Below are positions 56,901-58,769 of a DNA stretch of 64,000 nt, piece by piece. The notes beneath the pieces were generated by a model. It was not told the origin of the DNA. It worked only from the letters and a program-made list of their open reading frames with translations, and ran no database searches. The stretch comes from Sipunculus nudus (taxonomy: Eukaryota > Annelida > Sipuncula > Golfingiida > Sipunculidae). Positions within the stretch are counted from its first letter, which is position 1. Every line of letters starts with the position of its first letter. Where the stretch lies: contig CM049321.1 of the NCBI GenBank assembly GCA_026874595.1, positions 1,610,479 through 1,674,478 on the forward strand, in the 5' to 3' direction. The position numbers were made by a program, and so were the translations under genes.

Positions 56901-58769
56901 AAAGAAATGCTGACCCTTGTACATGTGTTTATTTTGGAGTGTCACCCAAATAATGCAAATTTCGCTCTTGTCAGGTGATTGATTGGTTGCACACAACTGC
57001 TCTTCTCATGATTACTCACTGAATTAATATGCAATTAAGGTCACATAAGAGTTTACAGTTAGGTCAATTAATAAGGCCCAAAGGACCCATAATTCACCTG
57101 TAAACATTTCCAATACAAAACAAGGGACCCATGGGTCATGGCCCTCAGCTGATTCAGACAGTTATAACTGCATAACCATAGATTTTTTTAAGTTGCAATA
57201 AAAATACTAATATCCTCAGTGCTCAGGAACTAGGGCTCAATGACTGGGGGGGGGGGGAAGAGTTACAACACCTTTGGATATAAATACAGAATACAGATTT
57301 AAATTCAGTGGTGCTTACAGGGACTGGTAGGAGTTACAGCACCTCTGCATATACATGAAGGATAAAATTTAATCAAATGAAAATATTTTTAAATATTTAA
57401 AAACAGGCAGAGAGATGGAAAACAAAGCAAATAACTTTAATTTCCATTCTACTGAGACAGGAAAATAATGAACAAATATTTGCATTAGATCCTATTTTTT
57501 CTTTTGTTAAGTCATTTTTTAAGCTAATATGACTTATATTCAGCTGAGCTAAAAATACTGGAAAAAGTGAAAATCATTCTCTTTTTTCATGGAACCTTTC
57601 ATAAGTTGAAAATCTATTTCAGTGGCCAAATATGTACAGATGTTGGACAGGAAATTCAATTTGAGGCACAAATCTTCTGCAATTTTGAAATGAGCACCAA
57701 TCTGGTAGATTCCACAATTGTGTCTGTGAGAGCTCTCATTAATTTCCTTAAAAATTTGCATAATTGCAGAAATATATGTGGGGAGGGAGAGACTTTGTGG
57801 ATGCATTTTGGATATTAATTTAACTAACCCTAACCTTTCATTTCTGGTTTCAACATAATGGTTGAGGCCAGCATTGTCCAGTGAACAAAGATAAGGGTCT
57901 AAAATAAAAGCTATATGTTTTTTGTTAAGCCTTGTAGAGAAAAGCTTTAAAATTTGGGAGTGACATATTCTATATCTGATATCTTAAGTTGTACTGCAGT
58001 TAACTGTCTAAAGCAGCAATTTCAGGCCCCACTGAAAGTTCATTATTTTGGTTTATTCAAAATGGAAGCAATCAACTCATAAGTCAAATGGTTTAGAAAT
58101 CAAACAATTCAAAATCCTAACCCTATTGGCAAGCAGATGGTACTTGCTATATGATATTTTCCAAATAGTATAAAATAATCAACTTAACTTCAAAGTCGGA
58201 AGAATTTTTATTCCAGTTAATTTCCCAAACAATCAGTAATCCAGATATTACCTGTAGGTATTTATTACCTACCAGATATAACCTATCCCCACAGGTAGAA
58301 CAGCTGTGTTTCACTCAAAAATGAGTGTGCCTTTGGGGGGGGGGGGGTTCCTTGGTAATATGACCCAGCAATGGGGATAACACACCAAGGACCCATGGGT
58401 GCAGTAGTTACCAGGCCTGGTTAACAACAGGATATAAAATAAGAGGAAGTGTGCATGATACTGCCCTGTCACAGTCTGCAACCGGAATGGAATTTTCTGC
58501 AGATGTATATATACTTAGAGATAGGGTAGCATTGAAAATGGAAGAAGGTTACCTCCAACAACAACAAAAATTGAAAAAAAATCAAGTTATTACCTGTAGG
58601 ACAAATATCACCGTAGGAAGAATTGAGAGGATGTTGTACTGGAGATCCACCAGAGCAGTAGTAGCCGGCGGCACAGTCAGGTCCATCAGTTGTCATATTG
58701 AGTGACGGACAGTACTTTCCTGCAGCACATGGTGTGCATTCACTCACTGCTTTCATCTGCCAACTGAAC
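205..58769 (-). CDS. Giant GCC2/GCC3-type cysteine-repeat extracellular protein gene, internal part (60 exons)
   Basis: Sixty exons, numbered here in transcript order from exon 1 (58594-58769) to exon 60 (205-453), join into one open frame of 12,035 bases. Of the 59 internal introns 46 are phase 1, seven phase 2 and six phase 0, and every junction agrees in phase and restores the expected motif, usually a Gly codon before YYC. The protein consists only of Cys-rich units (CPxGxYC, GTYxNxTG, CxxCPxG), like the Ephrin_rec_like / GCC2_GCC3 family found a few copies at a time in extracellular proteins such as SVEP1 and SCUBE. Role is unknown; secretion or surface display is inferred from paired cysteines, frequent N-x-T/S sequons and phase-1 symmetric exons. 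Both ends lie outside the window. Introns not described in separate entries are AT-rich and show nothing I can name. Confidence 0.93.
1235..1390 (-). CDS. Exon 59 of the giant repeat gene
   Basis: 52 codons, phase 1/1. Reads STADVCPAGSYCPEGTAEP, then CPEGTYSPTTTLS and QCLNCTGGYYCNQTG. The SPTT...CLNCTxG block recurs in exons 6 and 16 at the equivalent supermodule position. The following intron (454-1234) holds no repeat or exon that I can identify. Confidence 0.94.
2895..3028. repeat. (GA)n purine-rich simple repeat
   Basis: A long run of AGAG/GAAAGA purines inside repeat copy A. It generates Arg/Glu-rich and Ser/Leu-rich reading frames on the two strands that are artefacts of the low-complexity sequence. 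Confidence 0.9.
5452..5505. repeat. ACGG/ACAG tetranucleotide microsatellite
   Basis: Tandem ACGGACAG/GACGGACGG units close to the right end of repeat copy A. The same tract recurs at 16505-16575 in copy B and starts at 63984 in copy D. Confidence 0.9.
5856..5993 (-). CDS. Exon 58 of the giant repeat gene
   Basis: 46 codons, phase 1/1. Reads LTDIAQCTPCVGGMACDMEG then CAPGYFCRIGANITTPNHG. Equivalent to the end of exon 15 plus the start of exon 16. The usual Tyr before Cys in GGxYC is Ala here (GGMAC), a deviation not seen in the other copies. Confidence 0.92.
6175..6570. repeat. Dispersed repeat, copy 1 (related to 7405-7825)
   Basis: Starts GTTTATCCAAACAGCTCAGG and ends near CTGATAAACGATCATTTTTC. 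The order of similar blocks (AGCTCAGGG, TTCAGATAAAC, GATAAAC.ATCA) is repeated at 7405-7825, so the two introns flanking exon 57 carry diverged copies of one element. The inverted TTATCC / GGATAA ends suggest a short DNA transposon, which I could not confirm. Confidence 0.45.
6825..7002 (-). CDS. Exon 57 of the giant repeat gene
   Basis: 178 bases, enters in phase 0 and leaves in phase 1. Begins DTLGRWYCNMCPAGFYCNAT, directly continuing GTYQ at the end of exon 56, then CPEGYYCLNGTEYAEQYPC and CPKGTFNNRTG. This is the anchor block of supermodule 6. The CDNTMAPVVLYN string of other copies is degraded here to CNATYGPVTWYG. Confidence 0.93.
7405..7825. repeat. Dispersed repeat, copy 2 (related to 6175-6570)
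   Basis: Shares AGCTCAGGGAACAAGG, TTCAGATAAACTATCA and GGATAAACAATCAAATTT with the copy on the other side of exon 57, with similar spacing. Similarity is partial and was judged by eye. Confidence 0.4.
7893..8065 (-). CDS. Exon 56 of the giant repeat gene
   Basis: 173 bases, phase 1 in, phase 0 out. Reads KYCGTVGLAYPSGNCTQG, FYCPVGQVTPTPGNYTC, CLEGVGDPAPC and ends PSGTYQ. It closes supermodule 5; the phase-0 intron falls between Gln and Asp of the GTYQD anchor. Confidence 0.93.
8377..8411. repeat. (CA)n microsatellite
   Basis: About 17 CA dinucleotides with a single CATA interruption, in the intron between exons 55 and 56. Confidence 0.95.
8481..8660 (-). CDS. Exon 55 of the giant repeat gene
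   Basis: 60 codons, phase 1/1. Reads YFCTLGASVHSPTDGVTG, DICPMGNYCPNGSVTPTPC, SGYYLDSTGNSAVTSC and KICDKG. The VDGVTG/TDGVTG...ICP block and the cysteine-free GYYLDSTG turn are found at the same supermodule position in exons 13, 33 and 43. Confidence 0.95.
8946..9125. mobile_element. Short TIR element (CAGTGAAACC ends)
   Basis: About 180 bases with near-perfect inverted ends: CAGTGAAACCTTGTTGTATC on the left and its counterpart ending GAGGTTTCACTG on the right. TA follows the right end; the left flank is TATC rather than a clean TA. The inside lacks coding potential, so it is MITE-like. A further right-end fragment, AGAGGTTTTACTGTA, lies at about 9229-9244. A pogo/Tigger-type relationship is inferred only from the ends. 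Confidence 0.65.
9459..9637 (-). CDS. Exon 54 of the giant repeat gene
   Basis: 179 bases, phase 2 in, phase 1 out. Reads EGWYCTSGATQPMP, EGGKCYPGTFCPGGSVAP, CTPGMYCATERLAAP and CNQG. Matches exons 32, 41 and 42 (GGxC.PG.YC). The previous exon supplies AG of the Ser codon. Confidence 0.92.
10387..10603 (-). CDS. Exon 53 of the giant repeat gene
   Basis: 217 bases, phase 1 in, phase 2 out. Reads YYCLGNSTDFTDKPC, PTGHYCPAGTTRSDEFPC, PSGTFNPLSYQTNDTAC, CTGGMYCMGNGLDQPTS. The GTT..DEFPC...GT block parallels exon 31 (GTTHADEFMC). Confidence 0.94.
11010..11132 (-). CDS. Exon 52 of the giant repeat gene
   Basis: 41 codons, phase 1/1. Reads YGDICPRGYKCPLGSTYPEG, then AGTYQDLEGEWTCKTCPEG. The GTYQD..W.CKTCP block resembles the supermodule anchor, but its neighbours show that it is the second short-type unit, homologous to the exon 39/40 junction of supermodule 4. 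Confidence 0.93.
11133..12247. other. Intron between exons 51 and 52
   Basis: 1,115 bases, AT-rich, no exon. A stretch near 11760 (GCCTATTTCAATATCTG) resembles one near 51002 in another intron over about 30 bases, perhaps a fragment of a common repeat. Nothing else recognised. Confidence 0.6.
12248..12428 (-). CDS. Exon 51 of the giant repeat gene
   Basis: 181 bases, phase 0 in, phase 1 out. Reads VTQCRDCDGGFYCDLEAATN, CAAGYYCESGVDRGNPHH, then CPLIGGHTG. The YYCxSGVDR...GGHTG/GG block is the same as in exons 21 and 39. Confidence 0.94.
12913..13063 (-). CDS. Exon 50 of the giant repeat gene
   Basis: 151 bases, phase 2 in, phase 0 out. Reads YYCLPENVTAGNPVSGYHDC, EGYYCANGTHLNWQPC and PKGTYSNQKNLFK. 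The GTxxxWQxCP string is shared with exons 9, 20, 29 and 38. Confidence 0.94.
13199..13525. repeat. Dispersed repeat, copy 1 (related to 19830-20325)
   Basis: Shares ACTTATCGCAGCGAC, AAACTTAG.TGAGATATTATACT, TTTCTGTTGAGTTTAATC and GTGAGATAATCT with the longer copy at 19830-20325, in the same order and orientation. A fragment (GACCTCTGACCTCATTAA) is also present near 47190. Noncoding. Confidence 0.6.
13638..13773 (-). CDS. Exon 49 of the giant repeat gene
   Basis: 136 bases, phase 1 in, phase 2 out. Reads SNVPNPVICPIGLHCPQGSD, CAPGYFTNRTGMWDCDICPDG. The short unit (only four residues between TG and Cys) matches exon 19 of supermodule 2. The Gly codon before YYC is split GG|T, one base later than the phase-1 introns at the same codon elsewhere. 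Confidence 0.94.
15500..16330. repeat. Tandem array, about 140-base unit with DR1-like sites
   Basis: The phrase CTTGACCTTTGACC or close relatives recurs at about 15832, 15969, 16105 and 16248, followed each time by ...TTCCCCTGTTGGTAGGTGAGC and GGAAGGTTTGG. Earlier, more diverged units occur from about 15500. Each TGACCTTTGACCT is a perfect match, on the minus strand, to the DR1 nuclear-receptor consensus AGGTCAnAGGTCA. Confidence 0.75.
16505..16575. repeat. ACGG/GGCC microsatellite of repeat copy B
   Basis: GGACGGACGGCCGGCCAGAC and related tetranucleotide repeats near the end of copy B; strikingly GC-rich within AT-rich intron. Confidence 0.9.
16876..17037 (-). CDS. Exon 48 of the giant repeat gene
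   Basis: 54 codons, phase 1/1. Reads THTPFRCPNGTWSNATRLAD, SECTPCPAGWYCQQNGLTDP and CQQGYYCPQG. The split first codon joins the final G of exon 47 to CA, giving Ala. Confidence 0.93.
17462..17587 (-). CDS. Exon 47 of the giant repeat gene
   Basis: 42 codons, phase 1/1. Reads YYCAELGIIEPTGPCAEG, FYCLEGSTTNTSIVC, AGRYCPL. Parallels exon 7 (YYCGETNLTAPSGPC) of supermodule 1. Confidence 0.93.
   Translation of the reverse strand, partial: ATTVLNLASLNQLAHVQKASIVWRAPPQTHPSCAQLDATAL
17936..18172 (-). CDS. Exon 46 of the giant repeat gene
   Basis: 79 codons, phase 1/1. Reads GYYCAGGGIVYPTTPCSAG, YYCKQGAETATPMQGVDAYE, PVGHYCPEQTAEPVKC, GTYSNTTRLRNETDCKPC. The xATPxQGxxAxECPxGHYCP block is also in exons 6 and 16. 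Confidence 0.95.
18542..18652 (-). CDS. Exon 45 of the giant repeat gene
   Basis: 37 codons, phase 1/1, the shortest exon in the set. Reads HYCVNGTKSATEFPC, PAGTFNNDTGLSWQIEC and LPCIG. Matches exon 5 (GTKYATEYPC) and exon 15. Confidence 0.93.
19282..19503 (-). CDS. Exon 44 of the giant repeat gene (anchor exon)
   Basis: 74 codons, phase 1/1. Reads FYCPEGQTVRNPNAYPC, KGYYCPQGSPLYTLC, then the anchor GTYQDELQQWTCKEC and CDNAIAPVVNYTMYEC. It ends supermodule 4 and begins supermodule 5. Confidence 0.95.
19830..20325. repeat. Dispersed repeat, copy 2 (related to 13199-13525)
   Basis: Longer copy of the repeat at 13199. Includes TTTATCGCAGCGACAACACA and ends with CACAGACACACAGACGGACC followed by an inverted CCCGTC...GCGGG stretch. 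Noncoding; lies in the intron between exons 43 and 44. Confidence 0.6.
20499..20678 (-). CDS. Exon 43 of the giant repeat gene
   Basis: 60 codons, phase 1/1. Reads NQCSPGHFCVEGSYVEDPC, PPAYYLPSVGAKNITYC, TAGQYCNSSGLAGPQGPC. The cysteine-free AYYLPSVG turn is the supermodule 4 version of GYYLDSTG in exon 55. Confidence 0.94.
20935..21015. repeat. AT-rich low-complexity tract
   Basis: Irregular ATAATATAATAT units in the intron between exons 42 and 43. It opens a spurious Ile/Tyr-rich frame. Confidence 0.8.
21176..21328 (-). CDS. Exon 42 of the giant repeat gene
   Basis: 51 codons, phase 1/1. Reads TYCPQGSSAPIGCDPG, QYCDVDGMSAPRGLC, AGYYCTGNSTTSQPMGIGG. Parallels the middle of exon 12 and exon 32. 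Confidence 0.94.
21599..21760 (-). CDS. Exon 41 of the giant repeat gene
   Basis: 54 codons, phase 1/1. Reads QGNDTACRDCTPGSYCGSLG, CDPGWYCTLGSWLAQPS, QGGKCVAG. Its GWYC...GGxC arrangement equals that of exons 22, 32 and 54. Confidence 0.94.
22362..22530 (-). CDS. Exon 40 of the giant repeat gene
   Basis: 169 bases, phase 0 in, phase 1 out. Begins DLTQMASCKTCPAGYYCVAN after GTYQ in exon 39, then HQVCPSGHYCPDGTKYDIE and LGTFNNLTG. The acceptor follows GTYQ exactly as between exons 56 and 57, although the two sites belong to different supermodule positions. Confidence 0.95.
23239..23432 (-). CDS. Exon 39 of the giant repeat gene
   Basis: 194 bases, phase 1 in, phase 0 out. Reads GQYCDRSNLTAPAGDC, PGYYCVSGVDRPNPSGGHTG, GICPEGHYCPGATVNPIGC and ends AAGTYQ. 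The SGVDRP...GGICPxGHYCPGAT block is nearly the same in exon 21. Confidence 0.95.
23967..24110 (-). CDS. Exon 38 of the giant repeat gene
   Basis: 48 codons, phase 1/1. Reads NSSTGYRLCPRGFYCPEGTG, NWTACPPGTYSNALGLEME and QQCSG. Parallels exon 20 and the middle of exon 29. Confidence 0.94.
24593..24999 (-). CDS. Exon 37 of the giant repeat gene (longest exon)
   Basis: 407 bases, phase 2 in, phase 1 out. Reads YYCEIGSENATSILC, IGNYCPEGSGAPTPC, GTYSNTVGNQNLTAC, GKYCNDTGLSAPTDDC, GFYCPGGDDLPNPTATPC, IGLYCPRGSGAPIPC, GTYTNFTQASYC and FYCVPEEVVAG. It covers the ground of exons 17, 18 and 19 in supermodule 2, so at least two introns present there are absent here. Confidence 0.95.
25420..25609 (-). 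CDS. Exon 36 of the giant repeat gene
   Basis: 190 bases, phase 1 in, phase 2 out. Reads LDANICPQGNYCPQGTTDP, GTYNNGTGLEQASDC, GEYCAQVGLIVTSGLC and SPG. The DANICPQG string also ends exon 25. Its Gly codon is split GG|C, a one-base shift from the usual G|GC. Confidence 0.94.
26238..26413. mobile_element. Short TIR element (CAGTGGAACCCC ends) with TA flanks
   Basis: 176 bases bounded by the perfect inverted ends CAGTGGAACCCC and GGGGTTCCACTG, and flanked on both sides by TA. No coding potential. Structure fits a MITE of the TA-inserting (Tc1/mariner/pogo-like) class. Related ends are seen at 8946-9125 and at about 29775. Confidence 0.8.
26520..26657 (-). CDS. Exon 35 of the giant repeat gene
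   Basis: 46 codons, phase 1/1. Reads MQDASQCTPCLGGQYCPMVG, CAAGYYCKQYANISAPDQ. Same place in the supermodule as exon 58 and the end of exon 25 (KRYAESSTPNQ). Confidence 0.94.
27146..27396 (-). CDS. Exon 34 of the giant repeat gene (anchor exon)
   Basis: 251 bases, phase 2 in, phase 1 out. Reads CPIGHYCPAGSGAPIRC, NGTYQDQQTTWQCKTC, GYFCDNTMGIVVLDNSTTVC, MGYYCPMGTKYANEHPC, GTFNNRTG. It ends supermodule 3 and starts supermodule 4, and fuses what exons 14 and 15 hold separately. Confidence 0.95.
28229..28511 (-). CDS. Exon 33 of the giant repeat gene
   Basis: 283 bases, phase 1 in, phase 2 out. Reads YYCVLNASVATPVDGVTG, NVCPVGHYCPEGSSDKTPC, GTFLDVTQSDDVSDC, GEYCPGVGRQTPIGIC, GYYCPGGQNVSQPQTYR. 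The ATPVDGVTG/VKG string also ends exon 3. Confidence 0.95.
28720..29112. mobile_element. hAT-like MITE, copy 1
   Basis: Matches 40084-40455 in the same orientation, including GATTGATCTTGCA.TGCCATAAT, TCAACTGAGA/GTTGAGATGATG and TTTTACTGATGA.CGAT followed by GAAATTACAA. The outer ends are imperfect inverted copies of TAGTGCTGGGA...ATTATAATTGAT, a style seen in hAT non-autonomous elements. Noncoding. Confidence 0.5.
29162..29329 (-). CDS. Exon 32 of the giant repeat gene
   Basis: 56 codons, phase 1/1. Reads WYCTGNASAAMETTYGGQC, PGYYCPEGSYEMTSC, GMYCQTNGLPAPTGNC, TAG. Parallels exons 41/42 and 54. Confidence 0.94.
29775..29894. mobile_element. Fragment of a CAGTGAAAC-ended TIR element
   Basis: TACAGTGAAACACCTCTATA begins here, as the left end of the short TIR elements at 8946 and 26238 does, but no right end is seen before exon 31. 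Probably a truncated or diverged copy. Confidence 0.4.
29895..30098 (-). CDS. Exon 31 of the giant repeat gene
   Basis: 68 codons, phase 1/1. Reads AATYMDTPCPPGRYCPAGTT, DEFMCPVGSYYNTTMAKDV, CPPGEYCAVDGLAYPTG and CSPG. Parallels exon 11 and exon 53. Confidence 0.94.
30674..30826 (-). CDS. Exon 30 of the giant repeat gene
   Basis: 51 codons, phase 1/1. Reads GQTGMGGICPIGSYCPLGTT, CLAGSYSNVTGLAACHQC, GFYCLAG. The GGICPxGxYCP short unit equals that of exons 10, 21 and 39. Confidence 0.94.
30827..31996. other. Intron between exons 29 and 30
   Basis: 1,170 bases. No exon or clear repeat. A lone CG-bearing stretch at about 31503-31519 (AAATATGGCGGCACGTGAAC) resembles a YY1-type ATGGCGGC site beside an E-box CACGTG. 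Whether it is functional cannot be told from sequence. Confidence 0.4.
31997..32289 (-). CDS. Exon 29 of the giant repeat gene
   Basis: 293 bases, phase 2 in, phase 1 out. Reads YCIHGDIVTKCPMGYYCPEG, HDWQQCPPGTYNNDTGL, CPGGYYCDHYAAITPTAQC, GYYCEYGMDRADPTSGNYT, GTCVLQG. Its first base completes a Trp codon begun in exon 28. Confidence 0.95.
32739..33016 (-). CDS. Exon 28 of the giant repeat gene
   Basis: 278 bases, phase 0 in, phase 2 out. Reads GTFNPYLGLNNSDQCTPC, GQYCDSEGLNVTSGPC, GYYCPPGQNSSRPAAYPC, GHYCPLNSSQPIPC, GTYMNHTMAAQCYVC, AGW. Confidence 0.95.
33217..33332 (-). CDS. Exon 27 of the giant repeat gene
   Basis: 116 bases, phase 1 in, phase 0 out. Reads DCQAGYFCVEASVTATAELC, TGHYCPTGTGVPLRCPE. 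The phase-0 intron cuts between CPE and GTF, one unit's GTY segment. Confidence 0.92.
33665..33811 (-). CDS. Exon 26 of the giant repeat gene
   Basis: 49 codons, phase 1/1. Reads SYCPEGTAHPVPC, PPGTFGATTGLTNVTEC, NPGKYCQQQGLLDNEG. Parallels exon 36. Confidence 0.94.
34312..34533 (-). CDS. Exon 25 of the giant repeat gene
   Basis: 74 codons, phase 1/1. Reads TKRHDEYPCPLGTYGNATG, SSDCSPCVGGMYCGIVG, CQAGYYCKRYAESSTPNQTT and DANICPQG. Corresponds to exon 15 plus the start of exon 16, without the intron between them. Confidence 0.95.
34985..35233 (-). CDS. Exon 24 of the giant repeat gene (anchor exon)
   Basis: 83 codons, phase 1/1. Reads NCSAGFYCPQGEVTATRLPC, GHYCPEHSFVSLLC, anchor GWYQDQPGQSFCKEC, GYYCDNTAGVVVVNDTVKC, AGYYCPQG. 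Ends supermodule 2 and begins supermodule 3. Confidence 0.95.
35499..35521. repeat. (AT)n microsatellite
   Basis: Eleven uninterrupted AT dinucleotides in the intron between exons 23 and 24. Confidence 0.95.
35802..36104 (-). CDS. Exon 23 of the giant repeat gene
   Basis: 101 codons, phase 1/1. Reads SSSPTPCPGGSYCQFAG, CSAGYYCTERAVTGTPPG, ATGAICPPGNYCPEASSWP, GTYSPSTGNKNESDC, GEWCGDYNLTATSG. Parallels exons 12 end/13 and 33. Confidence 0.95.
37000..37251 (-). CDS. Exon 22 of the giant repeat gene
   Basis: 84 codons, phase 1/1. Reads HYCPNGTQYSTQFKC, AGTYNPTTQGRDLNDC, GEYCEGEGNTNPTANC, AGWYCSGGADRPNTTTHGG, GYFCPMG. The intron after it (36105-36999, 895 bases) shows nothing recognisable. Confidence 0.95.
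37688..37957 (-). CDS. Exon 21 of the giant repeat gene
   Basis: 90 codons, phase 1/1. Reads YYCTSGVDRPRPGSDNATIS, VHTGVGGICPLGHYCPGATE, AGYYADMIGMDNCTMC, GFYCLANASEFVSTPC. Contains an extra close cysteine pair (SCSC) not seen in the other copies. Confidence 0.95.
38100..38402 (-). mobile_element. Probable tRNA-derived SINE
   Basis: Reading the minus strand from about 38402, TGTGGCTCAGGGAT (38377-38390) fits a pol III A box and AGTTTGAAGTTC (38334-38345) a diverged B box, at normal spacing. It is followed by about 230 bases of less AT-rich body. No poly-A tail was identified. Confidence 0.5.
38846..38992 (-). CDS. Exon 20 of the giant repeat gene
   Basis: 49 codons, phase 1/1. Reads TGMNWQSCPAGTYSDQERL, SQCKPCPAGKYCAGVHQISH, GDCDPG. 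Parallels exon 38 and the inside of exons 9 and 29. Confidence 0.94.
39590..39734 (-). CDS. Exon 19 of the giant repeat gene
   Basis: 145 bases, phase 0 in, phase 1 out. Reads ECMSGYYTNETGQSQC, PDGYYCLPVQPHNASLNAQA, QGYYCPQG. The cysteine-free GYYTNETG turn and short loop match GYFTNRTG of exon 49. Confidence 0.94.
40084..40455. mobile_element. hAT-like MITE, copy 2
   Basis: Starts TAGTGCTGGGACCAATGACT; its inner sequence and right end (ACTGATCATGGAATTACAAC) match 28720-29112. Lies in the intron between exons 18 and 19. Confidence 0.5.
40605..40732 (-). CDS. Exon 18 of the giant repeat gene
   Basis: 128 bases, phase 1 in, phase 0 out. Reads MTEPGPQCWGGYYCPSGLD, LICPTGMHCPNGSEIYK. Parallels the VPNPVICPIGLHCPQGS block of exon 49. 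Confidence 0.94.
41355..41537 (-). CDS. Exon 17 of the giant repeat gene
   Basis: 61 codons, phase 1/1. Reads YYCPSKADVATFIQC, AGSFCQQGSTWPTPC, GTFSNQSGLQAQSQC, GGNYCPTTG. Shares GLQAQSQC with exon 60. Confidence 0.94.
42088..42321 (-). CDS. Exon 16 of the giant repeat gene
   Basis: 78 codons, phase 1/1. Reads YFCVYGSNSSTPNLGSQADE, TGHYCPQGTVIPQAC, GTYNPTTRRQDLSECLNC, GDYCPSFNMSSVGPTC. The DYCPSFNMSS block resembles exon 1 (KYCPSLNMTT). Confidence 0.95.
42822..42989 (-). CDS. Exon 15 of the giant repeat gene
   Basis: 56 codons, phase 1/1. Reads YYCPQNTTRANEYPC, RGTFNNQTHRVDVSDC, GGKYCDQDGLSEPAGDC, DAG. Confidence 0.94.
43522..43683 (-). CDS. Exon 14 of the giant repeat gene (anchor exon)
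   Basis: 54 codons, phase 1/1. Reads HYCPEGSSAPIRC, anchor GSYQDQEGQWSCDIC, then GYYCDNTMAPVILYNNTGC. Ends supermodule 1, starts supermodule 2. Confidence 0.95.
43971..44210 (-). CDS. Exon 13 of the giant repeat gene
   Basis: 80 codons, phase 1/1. Reads DICPMGSYCPQGSDSPTLC, GYFLNSTGNTNASDC, GYYCAGYGNPTPTGLC, GWYCPGGQDDARPYGLNC, TLG. Exon 4 carries the same stretch (GGYCAGYGNVVPTGPC) fused to its anchor. Confidence 0.95.
44211..46832. other. Large intron between exons 12 and 13, with an E-box cluster
   Basis: 2,622 bases, the largest intron not explained by the interspersed repeat family. Several plus-strand frames of 66-83 codons exist but resemble nothing and have no support. A less AT-rich patch at about 46145-46360 carries three CACGTG E-boxes (46289, 46321 and 46349). 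Confidence 0.5.
46833..47117 (-). CDS. Exon 12 of the giant repeat gene
   Basis: 95 codons, phase 1/1. Reads GEYCHMSAMSEPAGKC, GYFCSGGSTSIMPSGVGG, KCTKGYYCPEGSSYKIPC, GYYCAHDYLNSTTGPC, GYYCLAYATVPNPTDGNITG. The PTDGNITG end joins DICPMG in exon 13 as in exon 55. Confidence 0.95.
47575..47739 (-). CDS. Exon 11 of the giant repeat gene
   Basis: 55 codons, phase 1/1. Reads YYCPKATANYTDFPC, MGYYCPAATKNWNQYPC, AGTFNNMTLRSSPSDC, VQCPG. The following upstream intron (47740-48791, 1,052 bases) holds nothing recognisable. Confidence 0.94.
48792..49031 (-). CDS. Exon 10 of the giant repeat gene
   Basis: 80 codons, phase 1/1. Reads DCAAGHWCAYGIDRQYPAG, TCYDDRQLGLGGLCPVGHYC, GGVLSIYPIEC, GTYAASEGQSVCDTC, PAG. 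The IDR...GGLCPxGHYCPGG pattern equals VDR...GGICP in exons 21 and 39. Confidence 0.95.
49743..50265. repeat. Three tandem copies of an about 185-base unit
   Basis: GAAAAGTTGAGAGGTTCC and the following AAAGTTTCCACTGTATTTGC recur at about 49753, 49939 and 50124. Copies are highly similar and include GCTGGCAGAAACTACTGGCT. Noncoding, in the intron between exons 9 and 10. Confidence 0.88.
50491..50530 (+). mobile_element. Start fragment of the long interspersed repeat, copy E
   Basis: CAAGGGGCCCATGGGTCACA then AGCTCAGCTGA matches the start of copies A-D, but no end is found before exon 9. Likely a truncated copy. Confidence 0.55.
50706..50943 (-). CDS. Exon 9 of the giant repeat gene
   Basis: 238 bases, phase 0 in, phase 1 out. 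Reads VNHTHAVKCYNCPAGYYC, GQSIICPAGYYCPEGTSIDW, RGTFSNQEGLYEEAQC, GKYCGAEHLTAPTG. Confidence 0.94.
51531..51760 (-). CDS. Exon 8 of the giant repeat gene
   Basis: 230 bases, phase 1 in, phase 0 out. Reads TYGNQTGYTAESECLLC, GSYCETDGLTEPTGLC, GYYCPVGSVYREPNNTYC, GHYCPIGSSQPLPCRNNSH. The phase-0 intron after NNSH falls near the equivalent intron after EIYK of exon 18. Confidence 0.95.
52445..52600 (-). CDS. Exon 7 of the giant repeat gene
   Basis: 52 codons, phase 1/1. Reads YYCGETNLTAPSGPCWAG, YYCPHRATNGDFIVC, GSYCVNGSYAPQPC, PQG. Confidence 0.94.
53271..53449 (-). CDS. Exon 6 of the giant repeat gene
   Basis: 179 bases, phase 2 in, phase 1 out. Reads YYCREYAQSATPNQGWQADE, PAGHYCPTQTSEPQKC, GTYSPTTKLIAEEQC, LNCTAG. 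Confidence 0.94.
53821..53989 (-). CDS. Exon 5 of the giant repeat gene
   Basis: 169 bases, phase 1 in, phase 2 out. Reads YYCPAGTKYATEYPC, GTWSNITGVQNVSDC, GGYYCDQVAQITYSKIC, PAG. The last Gly codon is split GG|G. Confidence 0.94.
54448..54849 (-). CDS. Exon 4 of the giant repeat gene (anchor exon)
   Basis: 134 codons, phase 1/1. Reads NYCPLGQYCPAGSMNGTAC, GTFMNTTGSQAITDC, GGYCAGYGNVVPTGPC, GYYCPDGMFEATPSGLIC, anchor GTYQDETTQGSCKTC, FYCDNTMAPVVLYNSTHC. Equals exons 13 plus 14 of the next supermodule joined without the intron. Confidence 0.95.
55187..55467 (-). CDS. Exon 3 of the giant repeat gene
   Basis: 281 bases, phase 2 in, phase 1 out. Reads SYCETPGLSYPTGPC, GGWYCTTGATVSKPLNSAEG, GYYCPNGSAAMVDC, GKYCKDPELTAPTGDC, GYYCNLGSATATPVDGVKG. 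Matches exons 31 end through 33 start. Confidence 0.95.
56107..56180. repeat. Short tandem repeat, about 20-base unit
   Basis: AGATTGTAAGCCCAGAAT and close variants occur four times in succession, in the intron between exons 2 and 3. Confidence 0.8.
56203..56464 (-). CDS. Exon 2 of the giant repeat gene
   Basis: 262 bases, phase 1 in, phase 2 out. Reads HFCPAGSDQPQACQPG, GTFQNETGQTSCKNC, GYYCTMNTSWPMDC, GHYCLAQTIEPYQYPC, GTFNNLTLADAQTYC, LACVPG. Confidence 0.95.
57121..57555 (+). mobile_element. Long interspersed repeat, copy C (internally deleted)
   Basis: Only about 435 bases, but with both termini: CAAGGGACCCATGGGTCATG at the start and ATATGACTTATATTCAGCTG then AGCTAAAAAT at the end. Its inside (poly-G then GAGTTACAACACC..., and AACAAAGCAAATAA) matches 2365-2720 of copy A. 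The flanks 56465-57120 and 57556-58593 hold nothing else recognised apart from a poly-G run near 58336. Confidence 0.65.
58594..58769 (-). CDS. Exon 1, first visible exon of the giant repeat gene
   Basis: 176 bases, phase 2 in, phase 1 out. Reads FSWQMKAVSECTPC, GKYCPSLNMTTDGPDC, GYYCSGGSPVQHPLNSSYG, DICPTG. The acceptor at 58770 is supported by the SWQ string also seen in exon 45. A shorter variant starting at Met (after the internal cag) is possible. Upstream exons must lie beyond 64000. Confidence 0.88.
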